From Pontiella desulfatans (GTDB lineage: Bacteria > Verrucomicrobiota > Kiritimatiellia > Kiritimatiellales > Pontiellaceae), in assembly GCF_900890425.1 (NCBI RefSeq), contig NZ_CAAHFG010000001.1, forward strand, positions 1,860,001 through 1,924,000: 64,000 nucleotides of DNA. The letters are read 5' to 3'. The notes below the pieces were generated by a model. That model saw nothing but the letters and a program-made list of their open reading frames with translations. It did not search any database and had not been told where the DNA came from. This document shows, piece after piece, positions 47,513-56,673 of this stretch; the first letter of the stretch is position 1; the number at the start of each line of letters is the position of its first letter. Position numbers and translations under genes: made by a program.

Positions 47513-48145
47513 ATGAAAAAGTTAATATCCATCCTCTGCATTTTGGTTTCCCTCGCCGCGGGGGGGCAGGTCGGCACAACAAGCTTTGTTGCCTTCGATG
47601 TCGAAACCACCGGGTTCAGCCCGGCCTCGGAACGCATCGTGGAAATCGGCGCGGTTAAATATTTGGACGGCCAAATCATCCAGTCCACGCACTGGCTGAT
47701 CAATCCCGGCATGCCCATCAAGAATTCCCATGTGCATGGCATTACCGATGAAATGGTTGCCGGTTGTCCGGGCTTTTCCGAGACCTATCGAGAATTCCAG
47801 GATTTCGTGGGGAACGGGGTCTTGATTGCGCACAACGCCTCGTTCGATGTCCGCTTCATGACCGCCGAGATCAAGCGCAACCAGCTGGTGCCCCTGCCCA
47901 ACCCCACCCTCAACTCGCTCACGTTGTTTCGCCGTTGGTTTCCCGATGCCCCGTCGCACAAGCTTGGGGAACTGGCCAAGCATCTGGGCATTCCGGTCTC
48001 GGTCGCGCATCGGGCGGAGGACGATTCCGCCACGCTGCTGCATATCCTGAAGCGCGGCATCGAGGCCCGGCCCTCGGTTACCCTGGAGCAAATCAAAACC
48101 ACGGCCAATGGCACCTACCATTTTGATGGGAGCAGAAAAAAATGA
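47513..48145 (+). CDS. DEDDh 3'-5' exonuclease with signal-like N-terminus
   Basis: A 210-residue DnaQ/PolC-type exonuclease. Catalytic acids are FDVETTGF (Asp29, Glu31), HNASFDVRF (second Asp) and HRAEDD (His and Asp), so it is the DEDDh class. The surprising part is a hydrophobic N-terminus (KKLISILCILVSLAAGG), which looks like a signal peptide or membrane anchor. GGAG directly abuts the ATG, an unusually short spacing. Without the signal it would be a cytosolic repair exonuclease; with it, a periplasmic nuclease. It overlaps the next gene by 4 bp. Confidence 0.82.
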   Translation: MKKLISILCILVSLAAGGQVGTTSFVAFDVETTGFSPASERIVEIGAVKYLDGQIIQSTHWLINPGMPIKNSHVHGITDEMVAGCPGFSETYREFQDFVGNGVLIAHNASFDVRFMTAEIKRNQLVPLPNPTLNSLTLFRRWFPDAPSHKLGELAKHLGIPVSVAHRAEDDSATLLHILKRGIEARPSVTLEQIKTTANGTYHFDGSRKK

Positions 48146-48912
48146 TCCGCGAAATCACATCTTCCACCAATCCATTGGTTAAGGAGCTACGTGCGTTGGC
48201 CTCGTCGAAAAAGGCGCGGCAGGAGAGCGGCACCTTCATCATTGAGGGATGGCGCGGCATCAAAACCCTGCTGGAGCACGAGAGCCGGGGCTATACCCTG
48301 GAGCAGCTCGTGGTTTCTTCCGGCTGGGATTCGACAGCGCAACTTCCAGAAGCCATCGAAACGATTCAATTGCCGGAGCATCTGTTCGAAAAGGTATCGG
48401 ACGTCCGCAACGCGCAGGGCATTCTTGGTGTTGTCCGCCACACCCCCTATCCGTTCGAGTTTTTCCCGGACACCGGGAACTATCTGCTGCTCGACAACCT
48501 GCGGGATCCCGGCAACCTTGGAACCCTCATCCGTTCCGCCGTCGGTGCAGGGTTCGACGGCATCCTGCTTTACGGCGACTGCGTCGAGCCATTCAACCCC
48601 AAGGTGATCCGCTCCACGATGGGCACGTTTGCCTTTTCAAACCTGTGGCACATTGGCGATAAAGAGGTTTCCGAGTTGCTGGAGCATGGCTACGACCTGT
48701 GCGTGACGACCGGTCTGGGCGGCAACAGCCTTTACGAAACGGCGTTCGGCAGAAAAAACGTATTGGTCATCGGTTCCGAAGCCCACGGTGTATCCGGCAA
48801 CCTGATGCAGCGAGCCACCCGAAAAATCACGATCCCCCTGGCCAAGGAGTGCGAATCACTCAACGCCGCCATTGCGGGCAGCGTTTGCATGTTTCACCTG
48901 CGGAACGCCTAA
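48142..48912 (+). CDS. SpoU/TrmH-family RNA 2'-O-methyltransferase
   Basis: A 256-residue SPOUT methyltransferase. The N-terminal EITSSTNPLVKELRAL and SGTFIIEGWRGIKTLLE form a substrate-binding L30e-like domain; the SPOUT knot motifs are LLLDNLRDPGNLGTLIRSA, IGSEAHGV and IPLAKECESLNAAIAGSV. It should methylate ribose in 23S rRNA or tRNA; the RNA target is not deducible. The ATG lies inside the upstream exonuclease stop (4-bp overlap), implying translational coupling. Confidence 0.92.
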   Translation: MIREITSSTNPLVKELRALASSKKARQESGTFIIEGWRGIKTLLEHESRGYTLEQLVVSSGWDSTAQLPEAIETIQLPEHLFEKVSDVRNAQGILGVVRHTPYPFEFFPDTGNYLLLDNLRDPGNLGTLIRSAVGAGFDGILLYGDCVEPFNPKVIRSTMGTFAFSNLWHIGDKEVSELLEHGYDLCVTTGLGGNSLYETAFGRKNVLVIGSEAHGVSGNLMQRATRKITIPLAKECESLNAAIAGSVCMFHLRNA

Positions 48913-50150
48913 TCGAAGAGCCGGTCCATGGTCTTCAGCGATTCCGGTGCCGACAGGATTTCAACGTGGTCGGCATCGATGCCCACCACGCGGGTTGCCC
49001 CAGCCTGTATTCGGGAGCTGAGCTGGGAACGAAGGGTCACGACGCCATCGTTGTTGACGTGCTTCATGGCGAGGGTAGCCTTGCCGCGGTAGGCGAAGAA
49101 GAGATGATGCCCGGTTTCCGCCGGCAAGGGCTGTTCCTCCAAATTCCGCAGGAACGCGCTTCCGGGCACCATGTCGTACCAGCAAGGAACAACGTCGGGG
49201 GCATAGCGCACGCCGGCCCTGGCCCCGGAATGGCCTTCCCAGGGCGTGGCGAATGTAACGAACATCGGGATCCGTGCACGGTTGCTCAGCCGCGCGTAGT
49301 GCTGGACCATGGAGCGCGCCACCAGGCCGCCCATGCTGTGGCCCACCACATGGATTTGCCCAAACCCATGCTTCAGCCGGAGCTCGTCGATAAATCCGGC
49401 ATAGCCCTTACCCAGTGTGTCGAGTCGCATGCCGGAGGGATAGAAGGCGAGCCACGGCTGGTATTTTTCCGGATCCAGGTTTTCAACCACGGGTTTCCAG
49501 ATTCCGGGGTGCCCGCTGGAACCATGGATGAACAAGACCGGAATCTTTTCCGGAGCGTAGGGTTCCAGGAAATAGACCTTAATGCCGAACTGTTCAATGA
49601 ACCGCACCGGCGTCCAAAGGCCGAGCGAACCATTGGCATCGGTAAACAAAGGATTATCCATGGTCGTCAATTCGCCGAGTTGGCTGTTGCGCAGGGCAAA
49701 CTTGGCATCGACCTCCTCCCGGGGAGTCTGCTTCACATGGGACGGAATCTTGGCCTGGCCGGGCGGCAGCAGGCGGAGTTCAAGCCCATCGGTGGTTGAG
49801 TCGGCAGAAAGGTCGATCGCTTTTCCGTTCCCGAATATCCCGGCATATTCCGTTTCCTGATAGCGGCCGTCTTCGTTGGCGTCGGCGTAGGCCATCAGGT
49901 AGTAGCGACCGGAGTCGCGCATGAATGAAAACTCCATGCCGCACCTGGAAAGCCAATAGCCACTCGTTCCGGACTCGTCCAGTGCCCACAAGACAACAAC
50001 GACGCTATCGGTGACCGGATGATCGCAGACCACCGTGCCGCCAATCGTCCGCTGCTGCTCCAGCATATTCAAATCCTGCTTGAGCTTTAGTAGTGTGCAC
50101 CCGTTGAGCAACAGCATGAGTGCGGCCAACCCAAGATAGGAATGCTTCAT
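48909..50150 (-). CDS. lipoprotein alpha/beta hydrolase (lipase/esterase-like)
   Basis: A 413-residue lipoprotein with lipobox LLNGC (Cys18). ATG at 50150 has GAGGT 7 nt upstream. The first 130 residues are a beta-rich accessory domain containing DANEDGRYQETEYAG. The hydrolase follows, with LFIHGSSG (oxyanion region, near 207) and GHSMGG carrying nucleophile Ser272. A C-terminal HVEILS is a candidate for the catalytic His. It is probably anchored in the outer membrane and hydrolyses an ester or lipid. The stop overlaps the convergent methyltransferase stop by 4 bp. A PocR/AraC gene lies 8 bp upstream on the same strand. Confidence 0.85.
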   Translation of the reverse strand: MKHSYLGLAALMLLLNGCTLLKLKQDLNMLEQQRTIGGTVVCDHPVTDSVVVVLWALDESGTSGYWLSRCGMEFSFMRDSGRYYLMAYADANEDGRYQETEYAGIFGNGKAIDLSADSTTDGLELRLLPPGQAKIPSHVKQTPREEVDAKFALRNSQLGELTTMDNPLFTDANGSLGLWTPVRFIEQFGIKVYFLEPYAPEKIPVLFIHGSSGHPGIWKPVVENLDPEKYQPWLAFYPSGMRLDTLGKGYAGFIDELRLKHGFGQIHVVGHSMGGLVARSMVQHYARLSNRARIPMFVTFATPWEGHSGARAGVRYAPDVVPCWYDMVPGSAFLRNLEEQPLPAETGHHLFFAYRGKATLAMKHVNNDGVVTLRSQLSSRIQAGATRVVGIDADHVEILSAPESLKTMDRLFD

Positions 50151-50158
50151 TTTCGACC

Positions 50159-51001
50159 TCATTGGTTTCGATATTCCGATGGCGAACAGTTGAATTGCTT
50201 GCGGAAGACCCGGGAAAAATAGAGTGGATCGTCGTAGCCGACCGCGAGCGCGATCTCTGCCACGGGATGGTTGGGCTTGGCCTTGAGCCGGGCGGCGGCG
50301 AGATCCAGCCGATAGGTCACCTGGTATTGCTTGAAGCTGCGCCCCGTCACCTTCTTGAACAACCGCGAAACGGTCGATGGACTGCGCCCCACCATTTTGG
50401 AGGCCAGTTCCAGCGTTAATTCCTGATTCGGCGCGTCCTGGATGTGCTCGATGACCGGTTGGATCAGGTCGTAATCCTTGTGGTGGATCAGTTGGTTGCT
50501 GATAATGAATTCCATGAGCAGTTGAAACATGGAGAGGAGGGTTTCGATCTTTTCCTCGCGATAAACCGGCGTCTTTTCATATTCGGCCTGCAGCGCGTCA
50601 TCGCCATGTTCGTCCCGCCATTTCGAGGCATAGGGCGAGATGGGCGGTGCCTTGGCCTGGCTACGGAATTGGCCGGGCATGACAAACCCAACCAACTCCT
50701 CGTCAACAAACAAAGGAACCACCGCCTCCGTCATGCCGGCGTGGCAGGTGTAGGTTACCATTTCCCCCTTCCCCAGCGCCGCCTGCATCATTTCGTGGTC
50801 GAGGTCGCGACATTTCGAATCAAGGCCCAGCGTTTCCCGCAACATGATGCAGTGCGGGCAATTGGGGCGGCCGACCGAGTCGGGGTAGATCAATTTTCCA
50901 TCGGGCCCAAAGAGGGAAATCCGGATGTCGTGCAGCTCGGTATAGAGATCGAATATCTCCGATACCTTTTGGCTTATGGTGTGGTGCATGGACTCTAGCA
51001 T
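50159..51001 (-). CDS. AraC-family regulator with PocR ligand-binding domain
   Basis: A 280-residue transcription factor. Residues about 10-140 form a PocR-type sensory domain (DLYTELHDIRISLFGPDGK, cysteines at about 48, 51, 64 and 86, and VPLFVDEELVGFVMPGQ). A C-terminal AraC HTH pair lies from about 180, with LASKMVGRSPSTVSRLFKKVTG and IALAVGYDDPLYFSRVFRKQF. It diverges from galK, so it may regulate galK-galE, and it stands 8 bp before the lipoprotein hydrolase. Its ligand is unknown. Confidence 0.88.
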   Translation of the reverse strand: MLESMHHTISQKVSEIFDLYTELHDIRISLFGPDGKLIYPDSVGRPNCPHCIMLRETLGLDSKCRDLDHEMMQAALGKGEMVTYTCHAGMTEAVVPLFVDEELVGFVMPGQFRSQAKAPPISPYASKWRDEHGDDALQAEYEKTPVYREEKIETLLSMFQLLMEFIISNQLIHHKDYDLIQPVIEHIQDAPNQELTLELASKMVGRSPSTVSRLFKKVTGRSFKQYQVTYRLDLAAARLKAKPNHPVAEIALAVGYDDPLYFSRVFRKQFNCSPSEYRNQ

Positions 51002-51123
51002 GTGGACAAAAAATCACATTCTGCGCGATTTGTCCATGCCTTTGCCGGTTTATACTATGGTAAGGATTTGCTCTTCCCCCTATATTTTCAGACTCATAAA
51101 CCAGACCAAGGAGGAACCAACCC

Positions 51124-52290
51124 ATGTACGATGAGAAAGTAACAGCAGAAGCCATCGCCAAGCACACCGAAACCTATGGCACCGAGCCAACCACCGTTTC
51201 CTATGCCCCAGGCCGAATCGAAGTGCTGGGCAACCACACCGACTATAACGAAGGCACCACCTTTTCCTGTGCCATCAACATGGGCCACTGCTTCTGCATC
51301 TCCAAGTCGGATAAACCGGGCATCCGCCTGACCGCCGCCGACATCATGGTAACCACGGAGTTCGATCCCTCCACCCCCGAACCGCTGGAGAAAAAAGTCC
51401 AGTGGGCCAACTATGTGAAGGGCGTCATCCACTATCTCCGCGGATTCGGGGTCGAGGTGGACGGCATCGACTGCACGTTCCTGGGTTCCATCCCGATGGG
51501 CGCCGGCCTTTCGAGCTCCGCCGCGCTTGAAGTCGCCACCGCCTATGCGGTCCTGAGCTACGCCGGAAAGGAAATCGACAAGATCGACATCGCCAAGATC
51601 GGCCAGCGCGCCGAACACGAATTCGCCGGTTGTAGCTGCGGCCTGCTGGACCAGTTTTCCAGCATCTACGGCATCCACCACGGCCTCATCCACTCCGACT
51701 TCCGGACGCTTGAAACCTTCCCGGTCAAGCTGCCCGACGATGTCGTGTTCCTGATGATCAACCCGCATGTGAAACATGCCCTGGCGGAATCGCCCTACAA
51801 CGCCCGCCGAATGAGCTGCGAAAAAGCCGCCACCGAACTGAACCAGCTGGTCGACTACGACGTGAAGGCCCTGCGCGACATCAAGTTCGAGGATTTCGAA
51901 GCCAACAAGGGCAAGATCGATGCGGAAGCCGCCCAACGCGCCACGCACGTGGTGGGCGAAATCCATCGCGTTGAGGAAGGCGTTAAACTGCTGGAAGAAG
52001 GCAAGCTCGAAGCCTTCGGCCAGTTCCTCTTCGATTCGCACGAAACATCCATGACCGCGTTTGAAAACTCGTGCGATGAACTGGATATTGTCGTGGCCGC
52101 CGCCCGCGAAGCCGGCGCACTCGGCGCCCGCCTCTCCGGCGGAGGCTGGGGCGGAAGCGCCGTTGCCCTGGTGCATCAGGCCGATGCCGATGCCATCTGC
52201 GAAAAGATCATCGAAATCAGCAAGACGAAGGGTCTTGAACCGACTGCGGAAATCATTATTCCTTCCGCCGGTGCAATGGTTGTTAAATAA
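51124..52290 (+). CDS. galK: galactokinase
   Basis: A 388-residue GHMP kinase phosphorylating galactose at C1. ATG at 51124 follows AAGGAGGAACC. PGRIEVLGNHTDYNEG is the galactokinase signature, PMGAGLSSSAALEVA the ATP loop, GLLDQFSS holds the catalytic Asp and GARLSGGGWGGS the third GHMP motif. It is followed 51 bp later by galE, so the Leloir genes are paired. A PocR/AraC regulator diverges upstream. Confidence 0.94.
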   Translation: MYDEKVTAEAIAKHTETYGTEPTTVSYAPGRIEVLGNHTDYNEGTTFSCAINMGHCFCISKSDKPGIRLTAADIMVTTEFDPSTPEPLEKKVQWANYVKGVIHYLRGFGVEVDGIDCTFLGSIPMGAGLSSSAALEVATAYAVLSYAGKEIDKIDIAKIGQRAEHEFAGCSCGLLDQFSSIYGIHHGLIHSDFRTLETFPVKLPDDVVFLMINPHVKHALAESPYNARRMSCEKAATELNQLVDYDVKALRDIKFEDFEANKGKIDAEAAQRATHVVGEIHRVEEGVKLLEEGKLEAFGQFLFDSHETSMTAFENSCDELDIVVAAAREAGALGARLSGGGWGGSAVALVHQADADAICEKIIEISKTKGLEPTAEIIIPSAGAMVVK

Positions 52291-52341
52291 CTCAATATGA
52301 CGATGGGGGCGTGGCAACCACGCCTCACGAAAGGAATTCCC

Positions 52342-53313
52342 ATGAAAGTATTTGTTGCCGGCGGTGCCGGGTACATTGGCAGCGTAACCACCGAAATGCT
52401 CTGCGACGAAGGGCACGATGTTGTTGTGTTCGACAACCTCGAACGCGGCCACCAGGCCGCCATCGACCCACGCGCCAAGTTTGTGCAGGGCGACCTGCGC
52501 TACAAGGAAGACATCAAAAGCGCCCTGCTGGCCGAACGCCCGGATGCCGTCATCCATTTCGCGGCCTATATCGAAGTCGGCGAATCCATGGTTGACCCGA
52601 TGCCCTTCTACGAAAACAACGTGAGCGGCTCGCTCAACCTGATGCATGCAATGATCCAGGCCGGTTGCAAGAAGCTGATCTTTTCCTCCACCTGCGCCAC
52701 CTACGGCACCCCGGAACGCATCCCGATGGACGAGACCCTGCCGCAAAAGCCGGAATCGGTCTACGGCGATTCCAAGTTGCTATGCGAACACATGTTCAAA
52801 TGGGGACAGGAGATCCACGGGGTCGAGTGCGTGTTCCTGCGCTACTTCAATGCGTGCGGCGCCACTGCCAAGTATGGCGAAGCGCACAACCCGGAAAGCC
52901 ACCTGATCCCGCTCGTGCTCCAGGTGCCGCAGGGCAAGCGCGAAAAAATCTTCATCTTCGGCGAAGACTACGAAACGCGCGACGGCACCTGCGTGCGCGA
53001 CTACATCCACATCAAGGATCTGGCCCAGGCGCACATTCTTGCGCTCAAGCCCGGCATGGGCGGTGCGTTCAATCTCGGCAATGGCGACGGCTACACCGTG
53101 AAGGAAGTCATCGATGTTTGCCGCGAGGTTACCGGGCATCCGATTCCGGCGGAAGTCCAGCCGCGCCGCGCCGGCGACTGCACCGCGCTTGTGGCCGACG
53201 CCACCAAGGCCAAGACCGTTCTTGGCTGGGATCCGCAGCATGCCGACCTGAAGGAAATCGTGCAAAGCGCCTGGGATTGGCACCAGGCCCACCCGAACGG
53301 CTACGAAGACTAG
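52342..53313 (+). CDS. galE: UDP-glucose 4-epimerase
   Basis: A 323-residue extended short-chain dehydrogenase interconverting UDP-galactose and UDP-glucose. ATG at 52342 gives the Rossmann motif GGAGYIGS at residues 6-13. FSSTCATYG and YGDSK (catalytic Tyr-x3-Lys) are present, as are LRYFNACGA and TRDGTCVRDYIHIKDLA. It completes galactose entry with galK and terminates at 53343. The earlier in-frame start at 52297 only adds upstream sequence. Confidence 0.94.
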   Translation: MKVFVAGGAGYIGSVTTEMLCDEGHDVVVFDNLERGHQAAIDPRAKFVQGDLRYKEDIKSALLAERPDAVIHFAAYIEVGESMVDPMPFYENNVSGSLNLMHAMIQAGCKKLIFSSTCATYGTPERIPMDETLPQKPESVYGDSKLLCEHMFKWGQEIHGVECVFLRYFNACGATAKYGEAHNPESHLIPLVLQVPQGKREKIFIFGEDYETRDGTCVRDYIHIKDLAQAHILALKPGMGGAFNLGNGDGYTVKEVIDVCREVTGHPIPAEVQPRRAGDCTALVADATKAKTVLGWDPQHADLKEIVQSAWDWHQAHPNGYED

Positions 53314-53342
53314 AGAGGTCGGAAAGTCAAACGGCAAGAATC

Positions 53343-53367
53343 GCCCCGCCTTGTGCGGGGCTTTTTT
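53343..53367 (+). terminator. rho-independent terminator after galE
   Basis: Perfect GCCCCGC/GCGGGGC stem with 5-nt loop and TTTTTT. It also lies just past the stop of the convergent MscS gene. Confidence 0.93.
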
Positions 53368-53370
53368 GTG

Positions 53371-54618
53371 CTACAACCCTTTCAGCGATGCAACATCGAT
53401 GCCGCTGGGTTGCTGGTAGACCCGAAGTTCGAATTCGGGGATGGCGGCCAGGATGTGGTCGAAGATGTCGGACTGGATGCCCTCGTAGTTGACCCAGTTT
53501 TTGTCGGCGCTGAAGACATAGATTTCGATCGGCAGGCCTTGCGGGGTGGGTTGGAGGTGGCGCACGAGGAAGGTCATGCCTTTGTGGATCTTCGGGTTGT
53601 CGTGCAGGTAGTTGACGAGATAGGCGCGGAAAATGCCCAGGTTGGTTTGGCGGCGCCCATTGACGACGGTTGCCGAAAGATCCATGTTGCGTTCGCTGTT
53701 CTCGGCATCGATGGCCTGCTGGGTCTTTTCGACGTAGTCCTTGAGCAGCTCCATTTTGCGGAACCTTTCCAGCAGCTTTTCGTCGGCGAACTTGACGGTA
53801 TTCATGTCGATGCAGATGGAGCGCTTGATGCGCCGTCCGCCCGACTCGCTCATGCCGCGCCAGTTTTTGAAGGAATCGGAGATGAGCGCGTAGGTCGGGA
53901 TCGTGGTGATGGTCTTGTCCCAGTTGCGCACCTTGACGGTGTTGACGGCCACTTCGATAACGTCGCCGTCGGCGCCATACTTCGGCATCTCGATCCAGTC
54001 GCCCTCGCGCACCATGTCGTTCGCGCCCAGCTGGATGCCGGCCACGAAGCCGAGGATGGTATCCTTGAACACGAGCATGGTGACGGCCGTGAGACCGCCC
54101 ATCAATCCAAACAGGTTCCAGGGGGATTTGTTGAGCAGTACGGAAATGATGAAGATGCCGGCAAAGAGATAGACGATGATCAGCAGGGCCTGGAACAACG
54201 GGCGGATCGGTTTCCGGTGGGAATCCGTGTCGGCATGGTAGACGGTCGAGATCGAATTGAGGAAGGCCTCGACCGTGCGGGCGCCAATGAGAATGATGAT
54301 GGCAAAAACAATCCGCTTGAGCACAATCAATTGCCCCGGGGCCAAACGATCGATGCAGATGAGGATGAAGGTTAGCGGAATCAGACGGAGGATGCGGTGG
54401 AACATGCGCGAATCCATCAAGGCATCGTCCCACTTGTTCGAGGTTTTGAGCGTGACCCGATGGATGAGCTTCAGCAGATAGGTGCGCAATACCCAATAGA
54501 CCAAGTAGGCCCCCGCCACAACCAGCGTGGCCAATGCCATGATCGCCAGCTTGTCCGCCACCTCCGCGGCCACTCCCATCGACACCAATGTTTCGTGGAT
54601 CCAGTTTTCCATATGCAT
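53371..54618 (-). CDS. MscS-family mechanosensitive channel, YbdG-like
   Basis: A 415-residue membrane protein with about five hydrophobic segments in residues 25-200, then the MscS pore/beta domain: GLMGGLTAVTMLVFKDTILGFVAGIQLGANDM followed by VREGDWIEMPKYGADGDVIEVAV. YKVRNWDKTITTIPTY-like sequence and the long cytosolic C-terminus, with YLVNYLHDNPKIHKGMTFLVR, match the YbdG miniconductance group rather than plain MscS. It releases solutes on hypoosmotic shock. Either of two starts (54618, 54612) fits the AAGGA site. Confidence 0.9.
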   Translation of the reverse strand: MHMENWIHETLVSMGVAAEVADKLAIMALATLVVAGAYLVYWVLRTYLLKLIHRVTLKTSNKWDDALMDSRMFHRILRLIPLTFILICIDRLAPGQLIVLKRIVFAIIILIGARTVEAFLNSISTVYHADTDSHRKPIRPLFQALLIIVYLFAGIFIISVLLNKSPWNLFGLMGGLTAVTMLVFKDTILGFVAGIQLGANDMVREGDWIEMPKYGADGDVIEVAVNTVKVRNWDKTITTIPTYALISDSFKNWRGMSESGGRRIKRSICIDMNTVKFADEKLLERFRKMELLKDYVEKTQQAIDAENSERNMDLSATVVNGRRQTNLGIFRAYLVNYLHDNPKIHKGMTFLVRHLQPTPQGLPIEIYVFSADKNWVNYEGIQSDIFDHILAAIPEFELRVYQQPSGIDVASLKGL

Positions 54619-54739
54619 GGTTCCTTGTTAAAACACCTGACTTTAGCGGCTCATGTCCGAAATTGCATCAGCATATCGTTGATTCATTACCCCCTTGAAC
54701 GGCACAGTCCACTTTTAAGGAAAAGGAAACAGGCAACAT

Positions 54740-55570
54740 ATGAACAAAATCATCGCGCTTCTCACCACGCTAACCTGCTGCGCCCTTGCAGAGGACAAGC
54801 CGAAACCCACCCGCGTTGTCCCCTATAAGGAAACGCCGCAGGGCGAGCTCCACCTACACCTCTTCAATCCGGTCCAGCACAATGCCCAGGCCCAGCGTCC
54901 GGCCATCGTATTCTTTTTTGGCGGAGGCTGGAACAGTGGCACTCCCTCGCAGTTCTACCCGCAGGCGGCGCATCTGGCCAGCCGTGGCATGGTGGCCATC
55001 TGCGCCGAATACCGAACCAAAAAACAACATGGCACCGACCCGCGCGCCTGCGTCATGGATGCAAAGTCGGCCATGCGCTGGGTTCGGAGGAATGCCGGGA
55101 AACTCGGAATCGATCCCAACCGCATTGCGGCCGGGGGCGGCTCCGCGGGCGGACACCTCGCGGCAGCAACCGCAACGGTAACCGAATTCAACGAACCCGA
55201 CGAAAACACCTCCGTCAGTTGTGTTCCGCAGGCACTCGCCCTTTTCAACCCGGTCTTCGATAACTCGGAAAAAGGCTATGGCCATGATCGCGTGAAGGAC
55301 TATTGGCAGGACTTTTCCCCCATGCACAACCTCAAGAAAGGCGCTCCGCCCACCATCGTCTTTCTTGGCACCAAGGACGATCTCATTCCCGTGGCGACCG
55401 CCCAGGAATATAAAAAGATCATGCAAGCCAATGGCGACCGCTGCGACCTGCATCTCTACCCAGACCAGGCCCACGGATTCTTCAACAAGGCCAAATACAA
55501 CGAGACGCTCAACGAGACCGATAAATTTTTCGTCTCCCTCAAATGGCTGGAACCAGCCAACAAAAAATAG
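54740..55570 (+). CDS. secreted alpha/beta hydrolase (esterase/lipase, BD-FAE-like)
   Basis: A 276-residue exported protein with a signal peptide ending near residue 18 (CCALAED). FFFGGGWNSGTPS is the HGGG-type oxyanion loop, GGGSAGGHLA holds the nucleophile Ser, TKDDLIP the acid and YPDQAHGFF the His. Such secreted hydrolases often deacetylate plant or algal polysaccharides. ATG at 54740 has a purine-rich upstream (AAGGAAAAGGAAACAGG). The next gene, a glycosyltransferase, starts about 110 bp downstream. Confidence 0.88.
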   Translation: MNKIIALLTTLTCCALAEDKPKPTRVVPYKETPQGELHLHLFNPVQHNAQAQRPAIVFFFGGGWNSGTPSQFYPQAAHLASRGMVAICAEYRTKKQHGTDPRACVMDAKSAMRWVRRNAGKLGIDPNRIAAGGGSAGGHLAAATATVTEFNEPDENTSVSCVPQALALFNPVFDNSEKGYGHDRVKDYWQDFSPMHNLKKGAPPTIVFLGTKDDLIPVATAQEYKKIMQANGDRCDLHLYPDQAHGFFNKAKYNETLNETDKFFVSLKWLEPANKK

Positions 55571-55677
55571 AGCACCCGAAGCCGTCTCCGCCTCCCGGTT
55601 TCCAACTCGGAAGGCATTCGGTTTGCCTCGGTCGTTGGTCTCGTCTAGATTCTTCTGGTTGCATAGGAGAATCAAAG

Positions 55678-56652
55678 ATGAGCCAACCGGAAAAGATATT
55701 GATCATCCGCCTGAAATCCATTGGCGATGTGGTGCTGACGCTGCCCGGCGTCCATGCCGTGCGCAAGAATTTCCCCGATGCGCACATCACCTATCTGGTC
55801 TGCAAATCAATCGCTCCTTTGCTTGAAGGCTTCGGCGACATCAACGCCGTCATAGCGGTCGACCGCGCCGCATTGCGGAACCCGCTCAAGGCCCTGCCGG
55901 TGTTGGTTTCGCTGCTCCGGCGCCTGCGCTCCGAAAAATTCTCACTCGTGATCGATTTCCATGGCTATGGCGAAACCGCATTGATGGCGTGGTTTTCGGG
56001 GGCCCCGAAGCGCTGGGGTTCGGTCTATCGCAAAAGCCGGAAATGGGCCTATACGCATGGTGCATGGCGTAACGACAATTTCCATATGGCCGCCTGGAAC
56101 CTGGAAATGTTGCGCCAATGCGGGCTCGAGACCAGCAATCCGCAAAACCAACTCGTTGTTCCTCCCGCCGCGCTGGAAGCCGCAAAGGCACTCTACGGGG
56201 AAAACAAACTTGATCCGGAAAAACCCACGCTCTACATCATGCCGTTCACCAGTGCACTGGAAAAAAACTGGCCGCTGGAAAAATACCTGTCTGTGGCCGG
56301 GCATTGGCGTTCCCGCGGGGTTCAAATTGTGTTTGGCGGAGGCCCCGCCGACCTTCCCGCACTGGAGCGCGTACGCGAGCAGGGTTTCGCCGTGATTGCC
56401 GCCGCCCCCTTCCTGGTCACGGCCGGAATCATGCAACTTTCAACACTGGTGCTCGGTGGCGACACGGGCATCCTCCATCTCGGTATTGCAACGGGGAAGC
56501 ATGCCCTGATGCTCATCAAGCATTGCTCGCCCGGCCGGGCGGATCCCTTCCTGCACAAGGACTGGGCGATTGATCCAACCGGGTTCGATAGTTTTGCGGA
56601 TATCCCCGTGGAGACCGTCATCGGAAAATGTGCCGAAGCATTGTCCGTCTGA
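55678..56652 (+). CDS. glycosyltransferase family 9 (heptosyltransferase-like)
   Basis: A 324-residue GT9 protein. ATG at 55678 follows TAGGAGAATCAAAG and begins SQPEKILIIRLKSIGDVVLTLP, the heptosyltransferase N-terminus. VIDFHGYGETAL, FTSALEKNWPLEKY and the C-terminal LVLGGDTGILHLGIATGK (nucleotide-sugar site) complete the GT-B fold. It probably adds a heptose or similar sugar to lipopolysaccharide core at the inner membrane. The open frame extends to 55543 without an upstream ribosome site. No other LPS gene is adjacent. Confidence 0.9.
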   Translation: MSQPEKILIIRLKSIGDVVLTLPGVHAVRKNFPDAHITYLVCKSIAPLLEGFGDINAVIAVDRAALRNPLKALPVLVSLLRRLRSEKFSLVIDFHGYGETALMAWFSGAPKRWGSVYRKSRKWAYTHGAWRNDNFHMAAWNLEMLRQCGLETSNPQNQLVVPPAALEAAKALYGENKLDPEKPTLYIMPFTSALEKNWPLEKYLSVAGHWRSRGVQIVFGGGPADLPALERVREQGFAVIAAAPFLVTAGIMQLSTLVLGGDTGILHLGIATGKHALMLIKHCSPGRADPFLHKDWAIDPTGFDSFADIPVETVIGKCAEALSV

Positions 56653-56673
56653 TGCACCCCGGGCGAAGCGGGT

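Noticed and set aside
47555-47575. Possible frameshift at the G-run in the exonuclease N-terminus
   Set aside because: The frame continues cleanly into the catalytic domain, and the upstream hydrophobic segment reads as a signal peptide. No alternative start in another frame is better.
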